A stretch of DNA of 64,000 nucleotides from Chitinophagaceae bacterium (GTDB lineage Bacteria > Bacteroidota > Bacteroidia > Chitinophagales > Chitinophagaceae), in the NCBI GenBank assembly GCA_016721725.1, contig JADKHN010000001.1, positions 1,550,001 through 1,614,000 on the forward strand. The letters are read 5' to 3'. The notes beneath the pieces are model-generated. The model did not search any database. It saw only the letters and a program-made list of their open reading frames with translations, and was not told the origin of the DNA. A program made the translations under genes and the position numbers. This document shows positions 45,407 through 54,700 of the stretch, piece after piece. Within the stretch, counting starts at the first letter, position 1. The number at the start of each line of letters is the position of its first letter.

Positions 45407-45660
45407 AAACTTCTACAGTTTTTGGTTAAGGACTTTAGAGACAACCAATAAAAGGGGAAAAATTGACGTAGAAGTCTGAAGATAGGCATCGACGGTTTTT
45501 CACTTTATTGGATATTGGACTGTGAAAGTATAGATTATTTTGAAACCGCCAAACTTTTTTCAAAGTTTTTTATGGATCTAAAAATAAGTCAAGTAGAAAT
45601 ACGTTGTTGCCGCTCCCGCCTGTTTTAGGAAGATTTTCACATTTTAGCTGGGCAAGATCG

Positions 45661-45668
45661 TATTTTTG
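45661..45668 (+). promoter_or_regulatory. -7 promoter box for uvrA
   Basis: TATTTTTG matches TAnnTTTG exactly and ends ten bases before the uvrA ATG, implying a very short leader. Confidence 0.6.
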
Positions 45669-45678
45669 TATCCTCCTA

Positions 45679-48495
45679 ATGGCAACAAAATCAATACTTA
45701 AAAAAGAATCCCGGGAAATTCGGCCCGAACCTAAAGGCATCTATATCAAGGGCGCCAGGGTCCATAATCTGAAAAATGTGGAAATTACCATTCCCCGTAA
45801 TAAACTGGTGGTGGTGACCGGAGTTTCAGGTTCCGGGAAGTCTTCCCTGACCATTGATACCTTGTATGCGGAAGGGCAACGTCGCTATGCGGAAAGCCTA
45901 AGCGCTTATGCCCGCCAGTTCATGCAGCGGATGAACAAGCCGGATGTGGATTATATCAAGGGGCTTTGCCCGGCCATCGCCATTGAACAAAAAGTGATCA
46001 CGCGTACACCCCGCAGTACGGTTGGCAGCATGACCGAGATCTATGATTACCTGCGCTTATTATTTGCCCGGGCGGGCAAGACGATCTCGCCGGTCAGCGG
46101 AAAACTGGTCAAGAAGGATGATGTGACCGATGTGGTGAACACGATCGGAGGCCTGGCCCCGGGCGATAAGGTTTTGATCCTGGTTCCTTTTAAGACCCAT
46201 CGTAACCGGGACGTTAAAGAGGAACTGAATATATTATTGCAGAAAGGGTTCAGCAGGCTGTATGACGGAAAAGAGATCCTTCGTATCGAAACCATGCTGG
46301 AAGAGAAGAAGATCAATGTCGGGAAGAGTCCCTTATTCATCCTGATCGACCGCCTGGTGGTGAAGGTTCCGGATAACGAAGAAGAAAGAGAGGACGACCA
46401 GCACCGGATGTCCGACTCGGTGAATACGGCTTTTTATGAGGGCGAAGGTGAACTGGAACTGGAAGTAAACGGCGGAAAACGGATCCATTTCAGCAACAGG
46501 TTCGAAATGGATGGTATCGTTTTTGAAGAGCCCGTGCCCAATCTCTTTTCCTTCAATAATCCTTTTGGCGCCTGCCCGGTCTGTGAAGGCTTTTCACAGA
46601 TACTGGGTATTGATCCCGACCTGGTCATTCCCAATAAACAGCTGAGTGTGTTTGAAGGTGCTGTTGCTCCCTGGAAAGGAGAGAAGCTGGGATGGTGGAA
46701 AGAACAATTCGTAAAAGCGGCTTCCAAATTCAATTTTCCCATTCATAAACCGGTGATCGATCTCACGGAAAAGCAATTGAATGTTTTATGGGATGGAAAT
46801 GAACACGCCCAGGGTATTCATGATTTTTTCAGGGAAGTGGAACAGAACCTGTACAAGGTACAATACCGGGTGTTGTTAAGCCGCTACCGGGGCCGGACCC
46901 AATGCACCGCCTGCCAGGGTTACCGCTTGCGGAAAGAAGCCTTGTATGTTAAAGTGGGCGGTAAGCATATCGGCGAACTTTGTGAACTACCGGTGAAAGA
47001 CCTGCAGGCCTGGTTCTCTTCACTGAAGCTGAGTGAATATGATCAACAGGTGGCGAAAAGGGTACTGACAGAGATCCATCACCGGATCAAGACATTGATG
47101 GATGTGGGCTTGGGCTACCTGACCCTCAATCGCCTGGCCAATTCGCTCAGCGGTGGCGAAAGCCAGCGGATCCAGCTTACGCGCAGCCTGGGAAGCAACC
47201 TCACGGATTCTTTATACATATTGGACGAACCTTCGATCGGTTTGCACAGCCGGGATACCGAAAGGCTGATCAGGGTGTTGAAGGAACTCCGCGACCTGGG
47301 CAATACTGTAGTGGTGGTGGAACATGATGAGATGATGATGCGGGAGGCCGATCACATCATTGACATGGGCCCGCTCGCCAGTCACCAGGGCGGGGAAGTG
47401 GTCGCTGCCGGCGATTACGAGGAGATCATTGCGCATGCAGAAAGCCTGACCGGAAAATATTTATCCGGAAAACTGAACATCGAACCACCATCCGTTGTAC
47501 GTAAATGGAACCGGTCGATCAAACTGGAAGGGGCAAGACAAAATAACCTGAAGAACATTCAAGTTGAATTCCCGTTGAATACGCTTTGCGTGGTAAGCGG
47601 GGTCAGCGGCAGCGGGAAAACGACACTGGTCAAGCAGATCTTATACCCGGCCCTGCAAAGGCTCAAGGGTGAGTTCACCGATAAGGCCGGTTTGCATAAG
47701 GCGATAACCGGGGATACGGACCAGGTCACCCGGGTGGAGATGGTGGACCAAAATCCAATCGGTAAGTCTTCCCGAAGCAACCCGGTCACTTATATCAAGG
47801 CCTATGACGAGATCAGGGACCTCTATAGCCGGCAACCGCTCAGTAAGATGCGGGGCTTTCAGCCCAAACATTTCTCCTTCAATGTGGATGGTGGAAGATG
47901 CGATGCCTGTAAAGGCGAAGGCGAACAGGTGGTGGAGATGCAGTTCCTGGCGGATGTTCACCTGGTCTGTGATGTCTGCGGCGGAAAACGGTTCAAGGAG
48001 GAAGTGCTGGAAGTGAAATACCAGGATAAGAATATCTATGAAGTGCTGGAGATGAGTGTGGATGACGCCATATACTTCTTTGCGGATGAACCGGCCGTGG
48101 CCGACCGCATCAGGCCGCTCAGCGAAGTGGGACTGGGTTATGTGAAACTGGGCCAGTCATCCGATACCTTATCCGGTGGCGAGGCACAACGGGTCAAGCT
48201 CGCTTCTTTCTTAGGCAAAGGGAGATCCGCCGGAAATATCCTGTTCATCTTTGATGAACCCACAACCGGGCTTCATTTTCATGATATCAAGAAACTCCTG
48301 GTCTCTTTCAACGCCCTGATCGAACAGGGTCATTCAGTCATTGTCATCGAACACAATACCGATGTGATCAAAAGCGCCGACTGGGTGATCGACCTGGGGC
48401 CGGAAGCCGGTGATGCCGGAGGTAACCTGGTCTTTGCAGGCAAGCCGGGAGATCTTAAGAAATGTAAGGGGAGTATTACGGGGAAATTCATTTAG
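45679..48495 (+). CDS. uvrA: Excinuclease ABC subunit UvrA
   Basis: This is the damage-recognition ATPase of nucleotide excision repair, 938 aa. It has two ABC modules, with Walker A VSGSGKSS (about 50) and VSGSGKTT (about 641), and signatures LSGGESQRI (about 490) and LSGGEAQRV (about 831). The second zinc module (CDACKGEG and CDVCGGKRF) is complete. In the first, only CPVC is present; the preceding CxxC pair of E. coli UvrA is replaced by MDG, which I recall as common in Bacteroidota. ATG 45679 (MATKSILKKES) is preferred over an upstream in-frame TTG at 45604, which would place the promoter box inside the gene. Confidence 0.94.
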   Translation: MATKSILKKESREIRPEPKGIYIKGARVHNLKNVEITIPRNKLVVVTGVSGSGKSSLTIDTLYAEGQRRYAESLSAYARQFMQRMNKPDVDYIKGLCPAIAIEQKVITRTPRSTVGSMTEIYDYLRLLFARAGKTISPVSGKLVKKDDVTDVVNTIGGLAPGDKVLILVPFKTHRNRDVKEELNILLQKGFSRLYDGKEILRIETMLEEKKINVGKSPLFILIDRLVVKVPDNEEEREDDQHRMSDSVNTAFYEGEGELELEVNGGKRIHFSNRFEMDGIVFEEPVPNLFSFNNPFGACPVCEGFSQILGIDPDLVIPNKQLSVFEGAVAPWKGEKLGWWKEQFVKAASKFNFPIHKPVIDLTEKQLNVLWDGNEHAQGIHDFFREVEQNLYKVQYRVLLSRYRGRTQCTACQGYRLRKEALYVKVGGKHIGELCELPVKDLQAWFSSLKLSEYDQQVAKRVLTEIHHRIKTLMDVGLGYLTLNRLANSLSGGESQRIQLTRSLGSNLTDSLYILDEPSIGLHSRDTERLIRVLKELRDLGNTVVVVEHDEMMMREADHIIDMGPLASHQGGEVVAAGDYEEIIAHAESLTGKYLSGKLNIEPPSVVRKWNRSIKLEGARQNNLKNIQVEFPLNTLCVVSGVSGSGKTTLVKQILYPALQRLKGEFTDKAGLHKAITGDTDQVTRVEMVDQNPIGKSSRSNPVTYIKAYDEIRDLYSRQPLSKMRGFQPKHFSFNVDGGRCDACKGEGEQVVEMQFLADVHLVCDVCGGKRFKEEVLEVKYQDKNIYEVLEMSVDDAIYFFADEPAVADRIRPLSEVGLGYVKLGQSSDTLSGGEAQRVKLASFLGKGRSAGNILFIFDEPTTGLHFHDIKKLLVSFNALIEQGHSVIVIEHNTDVIKSADWVIDLGPEAGDAGGNLVFAGKPGDLKKCKGSITGKFI

Positions 48496-48503
48496 TCTTC
48501 ATT

Positions 48504-48661
48504 AGGTGTCTGACGGCTTGGAGCCGTCTTGACACCTTTGCTACAGTGTCTGACCGTCCCGGTCTCCAAATTGCCGCCAGCGTCTGACCATCCCGGTCTG
48601 ACGCATTTGGATTAGATATTCTTACATAGGTGTCTGACGGCTTGGAGCCGTCTTGACACCT
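48504..48661. repeat. Cluster of REP hairpins between uvrA and the DUF4293 gene
   Basis: Two identical 34-base hairpins (48504-48537 and 48628-48661) have stem GGTGTC, mismatch, GACGGC, loop, GCCGTC, mismatch, GACACC. Between them are a partial element at 48547-48567 and a complete one at 48580-48604 (GCGTC, T, GACC, loop, GGTC, T, GACGC). The partial one matches 18 of 18 bases of the variant REP at 33011-33028 in reverse complement. The stem-mismatch-stem form is the same as in the REPs at the RAYT gene. The site lies between convergent genes. Confidence 0.85.
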
Positions 48662-48677
48662 ATACCGTCTTGACACC

Positions 48678-49088
48678 TTAACGCAAACGGTCGCTTTCCT
48701 TGATGATCTTTTCATCCTTTCGGATCCCTCTTGCCGCCATAAAAAAGGCGACTACGATGATCAGTTGAAGGATCGCGGTTAACGAATAGGTTCCCTGGGT
48801 AAAGGTCTTCACTTCACGGTAATATAAAAAGATCAGCAGGGCTTGTAACAAGATCCCCAGGATCGACAGCCCGATCTGCAACCCTCTTTTTTTATACAGG
48901 AATATGGTGATCAGCGCCAATCCGCCGACTATGATGGTTGACAGCATCAACAGAAAATTCTCCGTGCCTTTTAATTCATACGGGCTTATTCCCTTCGCGT
49001 TGGTACCACTGTAAAAAGAGAACTTGAAAGCGGCGAAGGCGCAGGCAGCGGCGAGGAGCAGCCAGAGGGATTGTAAACGTTGGATCAT
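48678..49088 (-). CDS. DUF4293 membrane protein
   Basis: This 136-residue protein has four membrane segments and the N-terminus MIQRLQSLWLLLA typical of the Bacteroidota family DUF4293. The function is unknown. Its stop lies beside the REP cluster. It is downstream of, and in the same orientation as, the fibre-locus genes, but a terminator at 49127-49159 separates them. Confidence 0.82.
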   Translation of the reverse strand: MIQRLQSLWLLLAAACAFAAFKFSFYSGTNAKGISPYELKGTENFLLMLSTIIVGGLALITIFLYKKRGLQIGLSILGILLQALLIFLYYREVKTFTQGTYSLTAILQLIIVVAFFMAARGIRKDEKIIKESDRLR

Positions 49089-49126
49089 GATGTGAAAGGT
49101 TTTGATGAGGTTCTGAATGCCAGATT

Positions 49127-49159
49127 AAAAAAACCACCTGTGCATGATGCGCAGGTGGT
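49127..49159 (-). terminator. Terminator at the end of the fibre-locus transcript
   Basis: The arms ACCACCTGTGCA and TGCGCAGGTGGT pair with one mismatch and are followed, on the minus strand, by seven T residues. It lies just downstream of the 130-aa secreted-protein gene. Confidence 0.85.
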
Positions 49160-49179
49160 TCATTATAAAAATCATGTAA

Positions 49180-49572
49180 TTAATTGACTGAAGCTACCTG
49201 CACGCGGGATGGCTGACTGGGAGTTGTTTTTTGCTCAGTCGGTTTGGCCGGCTTCGCTACCGGGAAAATGACCACCGGCCTGACGGGTTCTTCGGATTGT
49301 ACCCCGCGAACTGGCATTTTCAGGTCAGTGGTACTGACCGGAACCATGTTACCTCCGGGGACGATCTCCTTTTGTGTTTGTGCCAATTTCATCACATTGG
49401 GACTGGCCACAATTTTTGGAGATGGGTTGATATTTTCCGGCTGGTCATCCGTACTGATTTTGACATTGGACAATTCCGGTTTTTTTTGTTGAGCCGCTTG
49501 TTGAGCAAATGCTCCTGAAGACAGTATCAGTCCAATGGCTAACAGCGATATCGTTTGGATCGGTCTTTTCAT
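49180..49572 (-). CDS. Small secreted proline-rich protein B
   Basis: I do not recognise the family. The protein has 130 residues: a signal peptide (to about residue 23, SSGAFAQ) followed by a Gln/Pro/Lys/Val-rich, probably disordered chain (IVPGGNMVPVSTTDLKMPV, PVRPVVIFPVAKPAKPTEQ). It starts 29 bases after the T9SS type A gene and is likely cotranscribed with it. It resembles the small protein at 56082-56546 in size, signal, composition and place behind a surface-protein gene. Confidence 0.7.
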   Translation of the reverse strand: MKRPIQTISLLAIGLILSSGAFAQQAAQQKKPELSNVKISTDDQPENINPSPKIVASPNVMKLAQTQKEIVPGGNMVPVSTTDLKMPVRGVQSEEPVRPVVIFPVAKPAKPTEQKTTPSQPSRVQVASVN

Positions 49573-49601
49573 GATCTCCGTGTTTTAAGTGTTCTGTTCA
49601 A

Positions 49602-51161
49602 TTATTGTTTTACAAACCGGTAATTCTGCACTTCACCGTTGTTCCTGATGATGCGTAAGATGTAGGTGCCGGCCGGTAAGGCGGCAACATTCATCCTGAC
49701 CGCATTGACGGACGGTTTCAGCGTTGAGATGTATTTGCCATCCACACCATATACCTGTAAACTTACCGTATTGACATAAGAGGAAGGCAGCAATACATTC
49801 AGCACATCAGTAGCCGGGTTGGGGAATATGCTGACCTGCTCATCACCCTTGGTGAACTTGACCGCACGAACCGGCGAGTAGGTGAAGTTGCCGGTCTGAT
49901 CGATGATCTTCAGGCGGTAATAGTTCCATCCGTTAGCCGGGTTGAAATCGAAGTCGGTATAATTAGACTGCGACATTTGCCGGGAGCTTACGTTAGACAG
50001 GAAGCTGAAATTGGACGCGGTGAGCGATTTCTGCACTTCGTAGGTCCGGATATCCTGTTCGTTGGCCACTTCCCAGTTCAGGCGTACTTTGTTGCCGTCT
50101 CCGATGGCGGTGAAATAAATGAGTTTAACCGGCAATGCGTTGTACTTGCTCATCGTACCCAGGGTGAATCGGCGGTCCGCGAAGCCATAGCCGCCCATAT
50201 AGTCGCGGTGCTTGATGTATCCGAAGGTCTCATCGGGCAGGTCGGTCTTGGTATGGATACCGAAGGTTCCGGTCTTATCCCATTTGTACCCCCCGTTATC
50301 AACATACTGCGAAACGATCAAACTATCCCTCACGCTGGCGGTTGGACTCACCTGGCTATAGGTTCGCCAGGACAGGGAAACCTTGGTTTCCGCGTCGGGA
50401 CCGGTGGTGGCGCCATTGGCCGTGAGTTCCCAGTATTCCAATGCGCTTACATGGTCAACCGGCGGGTTGTTGATGACGGTTCGGTTGAACGGACTTGAAG
50501 GGAAATATTCTACCGTATAGGTATTGGCGTTGGTGTTGAATTTATCCAGTTTTATGGGTGCATAGAGACTATCGGTTTTACCGATGTGAAAAATATATTC
50601 ATTGGCGGGGCCTGATAAATTACAGACACGGCTCAGCCTCCCGTTCACCCAGCTTTCGGAGAAGCTGCTGCCCGATACGATCGAGGCTACCAGTCCGTTG
50701 GAGACCAGGAGGCTGTCGTTGCCATAACCGCTTTCGGTATAAACATAACCGGTATCGAGGTGAAGTACATTGCGTACTTCACAGGAGGTCAGGATGGTGT
50801 CGCCCTGAGTATTGCGCAAAGTGAAATCGAAGAACCGGGTCTTGCCGGAGAACTGTTGCCGGATATTGCCGTTGAAAAAGACATGGCCCGTACTGGCGGG
50901 GTCCATGGCTCCCGCGGCGGTATTGTCCACCCAGTTGGCCTGGGTGGCCGGGGCATAGGCCAGGAGGTAGATCGAATCGCCGGTGCTGGTGAGCAGACTC
51001 GTATTATCGAAAGTGATGCCTCCGTTGAGGACCAGTTTGGTCCCGGCGGTGGTCACCAGCCTGACGTTACCGGAAGCCGTTGCCACCTGTTGTCCATACG
51101 CATTTGCCGTGAACAGCATAGTGGAAACGAGCAGATAGTTAATGATTCTTTTCATGATCAC
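49602..51161 (-). CDS. Secreted protein with T9SS type A sorting domain
   Basis: This 519-residue surface or secreted protein has a signal peptide (to about residue 23, NAYGQ) and a beta-rich body without a recognised catalytic motif. A fibronectin-like stretch (KVRLNWEVANEQDIRTYEVQ) covers about residues 355-430, and a C-terminal Por secretion domain (SIFPNPATDVLNV, QVYGVDGKYI, AALPAGTYILRI, NYRFVKQ) the last 80. The domain should direct export through the type IX system. It starts 11 bases after the end of the decayed S74 remnant, so it was probably cotranscribed with the 1,399-aa fibre gene. Confidence 0.85.
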   Translation of the reverse strand: MIMKRIINYLLVSTMLFTANAYGQQVATASGNVRLVTTAGTKLVLNGGITFDNTSLLTSTGDSIYLLAYAPATQANWVDNTAAGAMDPASTGHVFFNGNIRQQFSGKTRFFDFTLRNTQGDTILTSCEVRNVLHLDTGYVYTESGYGNDSLLVSNGLVASIVSGSSFSESWVNGRLSRVCNLSGPANEYIFHIGKTDSLYAPIKLDKFNTNANTYTVEYFPSSPFNRTVINNPPVDHVSALEYWELTANGATTGPDAETKVSLSWRTYSQVSPTASVRDSLIVSQYVDNGGYKWDKTGTFGIHTKTDLPDETFGYIKHRDYMGGYGFADRRFTLGTMSKYNALPVKLIYFTAIGDGNKVRLNWEVANEQDIRTYEVQKSLTASNFSFLSNVSSRQMSQSNYTDFDFNPANGWNYYRLKIIDQTGNFTYSPVRAVKFTKGDEQVSIFPNPATDVLNVLLPSSYVNTVSLQVYGVDGKYISTLKPSVNAVRMNVAALPAGTYILRIIRNNGEVQNYRFVKQ

Positions 51162-51172
51162 GAATTTAAGGA

Positions 51173-51655
51173 TTATTTGTTTTCCAATTTCTCCACTCTT
51201 TTCAACAATTCTTCAATGGTCTTTTGTTGCTTTTCGATGAGTTGTTGTTGTTCCTGGACGGCTTTAACTAATGGGTACGACAAATCAGAGGTGTAGCTTA
51301 AACCATAAAATCACATTGGGTTTTTTTGGTGCATCGAACGCCATTAAAATCATAGTGACTTAGATTAATGCTGCTTGTAAACCTCCTGAGCAAGGAAGCC
51401 AGATATTTTTATTTTTCAATATCGTATTTCCTTCCCACTTTGATATCATCTTTTTATTCATAAACAAACTTTGTTTATGCAATATCAAGATTGTATGTAA
51501 CAGGCTTTATTGGTTAATAAATTTCAATCCCGGTACATCATCTTGTAATATTCTGTTTAATACGTTTATCACTGTATGCAGTAATGCCAGCAACCCGGCC
51601 CTAATCAGAGTAACACTGGTATTGCCGATTTCAACATAATTGCTTCCACTGGAAA
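51173..51655 (-). pseudogene. Decayed peptidase S74 (intramolecular chaperone) domain of the 1,399-aa fibre
   Basis: Reading the minus strand in shifting frames gives, in order, GSNYVEIGNTSVT, AYSDKRIKQNI, DDVPGLKFINQ, KPVTYNLDIA, KVGRKYDIEK, KISGFLAQEV, YDFNGV, FYGLSYTSD, then a clean tail PLVKAVQEQQQLIEKQQKT to ENK and stop. This is the full order of an S74 chaperone domain with its Ser/Lys dyad (S-D-K-R-I-K) and its coiled-coil end. At least four indels and several stops break it. The neighbouring 4.2-kb fibre frame is intact, so this is genuine decay rather than sequence error. The rest of the 51162-51711 gap holds nothing else recognisable. Confidence 0.85.
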
Positions 51656-51711
51656 GGCACCACCAGACAATATAACCAACACCTGTATATTAGTAATAGC
51701 AGAACTGTATG

Positions 51712-54700
51712 CTAGGAATAGTGGAGGTACCCATACGAAGTGTTATTTGATCCTGTGGAAATAATCAAACCGGAATTGGTTCCCAGCGAAATATTTCCTG
51801 TACCAGAACTTACAGAACTTCCTGAATTATATCCAACAGCCGTATTACTGCCTGCTGTTGCATTTAAAAGTGCGGAAGTGCCAATGGCTGTATTCGAAGA
51901 AGCAGTTCCATTATTGTACAAAGCCTGCTTTCCAACAGCAACATTGTTGGTGCCGCTGGTGATCCCGGCGCCGGCATAAGTGCCTAATCCGGTATTGTTG
52001 CTTCCGGTTGTACTCAGGAGACTGTAAAAACCAGTGGCCACATTATCAATACCTGCGGTGTTCAAGTTCAAAGCCCGGTGTCCGATGGCGGTATTGCCGT
52101 CTGAATTGATATTCGCATTGAGTGCATAAGAACCAATGGCCGTATTCCAGCTTCCGCCCACATTCGACACCATGGCGCTATATCCGTTGGCGGCATTGCC
52201 CTGGCCGGTAGTATTGGCCCTTAAAGTATTGATGCCTGTTGCAGCATTAAAGGAACCGGAAGCATTGACATACATGGATAGGGTACCGATCGCCACATTT
52301 TCCGCGCCTGTCGAATTCAAGTATAATGCACTGTCTCCAATGGCGATATTGCTGTTGGGAGATTGGTTACTCAATAATGCCCGGGTTCCAATGGCGATAT
52401 TCCCGGAACCGGTCCTGTTATTGAACAAAGCACCCATACCCACGGCCGTATTGCTTTTACCGGTTGAATTATACGTGAGGGTATAAGTACCCAAACCGGT
52501 GTTTTCAATGCCGGTGAGATCGGAACCGGAAAGGCCATAGCCCGACTGGTAACCAAAGAATGCGTTCTCATGGGCTTTGTTATTGTATCCAGCATTCCGT
52601 CCAACAGCGGTATTGTTATTCGTGATCAGGTTATTATTTAAAGCGTTGGCTCCAATGGCTGTATTATTGGCCCCGGTTTGATCATTGATCAAGGCCGCGT
52701 TACCAACGGCGGTATTGCTGCTCCCGGTTGTATGCGTGTACAAGGAGGCTTGTCCAACCGAAGTATTGCCCGAACCCAGGGTGTTATTCGCCTGGGATGC
52801 AGACCCGATGGCCGTATTGGCAAAACCTGTCGTGTTTAAGGAACTGGCATATGAACCCAATGCTGTATTAAAGCCAGTGCTCACATCTGCATTCAAGGCA
52901 TAAGAACCTACCGCAACCGTTTGGATGGCCGTTCCCGTATTCGACTTGAACGCTTCGGTGCCGATCGCCACCATTTCATAACCACCGATATTATTTTTCA
53001 TGGCGGAATCACCCATGACCACATTTCTATAGCCAGTGGTATTGTTCAACATTGCATAGGAACCTACAGCTGTATTGGAGGCGCCGGAGGCGTTGTTCAG
53101 CAAGGCAAAATGTCCGATCGCAGTATGGTTGCTGCCGGTGTTATTTAACAGCGAACTGTCACCCACCGCCACATTATTATTGGCCGTTTGTGCAAGCAGC
53201 ATGGAGCGAACACCAATGGCCGTATTATTAGAGCCAGTAGTATTGCTGTATAAGGCACCCAATCCAGCCGAAGTATTGGACCGCCCGGTTGTATTAAAGG
53301 TCATGGTATAAGTTCCCAATCCGGTATTCTCAATACCCGTTAGATTCGTAGCCGCCGTTGAACCATAACCTGATGCATAACCGAGGAATACGTTCTCATC
53401 CGCCTGGTTATTAAAACCGGCATAGGTCCCGATGTTAACGGTGCGTTTGATGGAATCGGAATTGGCGGCTGCATAATATCCGGCGGTAACATTCATGGAA
53501 GCTCCTTTAGAACCCAGGATACCGTACATGGCACCCCGGCCGATCGCCGTGTTATAGGAAGAACTGTCGGTGAATTCCAGGGCGCCTACGCCGATGGCGG
53601 TGTTTTGCGTTCCGGCCCTGTTATACCGTAAAGACCGGTAACCTAATGCCGTATTCAGACTGCCGCTGGTATCATAATACATCGACTCAAATCCAACGCC
53701 GGTATTATAGTCATTGATCTTATGATTGACCATGGAACTCGTTCCCACCGCCGTATTCTGATGGGCATTCCGGTTGTTAAATAAGGACAGGAAACCTACC
53801 GCTACGTTATTGTTTGAACTCGTGTCGTTATACATTGCATTTTGCCCAATGGCGGTATTCTGCCAACCCGTTTTCATGCTTCTGAGTGCGCTGGTTCCCA
53901 AGGCTGTATTCTGTGAACCGCTCAGGTTATTATACATGGAGAGGTAACCCACCGCCGTGTTGTAAACACCGGAGGTATCATTGCGCAATGCGCCTGCGCC
54001 GATGGCTACCTGGCCATAATACCGGGTTAACCGTAAGGCATCATTACCCACGGCGGTATTATCGTAGGGATAATTCAACCCGGATGGGTTATACGCTTCA
54101 TACATGGCGGCGTTGCCGATCGCGGTATTGTTCCCGCCGGTCTTATTACTGCTGAGTGAATAGCTGCCCAGGGAGGTATTGGCTCCGCCCGTTGTTGCGC
54201 TGTCCTGGCTGGAATAACCTACGGCCGTATTGGGATAAGTGGCAACCGAATTGGCCAGGGCCCTGCTGCCGATGGCCACTTGCTGGTTGCCGTTGAAATT
54301 CTTGGCCAATGCCCTGGCACCAACTGCCACATTATCCTGGCCGACCGTTGCGTTGGCTGCGCTATCTCCAACCGCTGTATTCCTGTTCGAGGAAGTAACC
54401 CAGTAACCACCGATATAGGAGTTTAATGCGTGGTAACCGACCGCGGTATTCTTATTACCAACCGTATTGGAGAATAAAGCCAATTGACCCACGGCCGTAT
54501 TTTCTTTTCCTTCATTCGTACTTCCATTCGTATAGTGGTTGTTGTACAAAAGGGCATTGGTACCTACGGCGGTTGTGTAAGGCGCCCGGTTATAATATCC
54601 CGCCTGGGTACCGATAGCCGTTACCTCATAAGCCGTATCACTGGTTCGGGCAGATAAATATCCCAGGGCCGTATTGTAACTGCCCCGTTTTTGCAGGAAG

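Noticed and set aside
51173..51655. Explaining the broken S74 domain by sequencing errors alone
   Set aside because: At least four indels plus stop codons in under 500 bases is far denser than the single homopolymer slips in murG, ftsQ and the 620-aa fibre.
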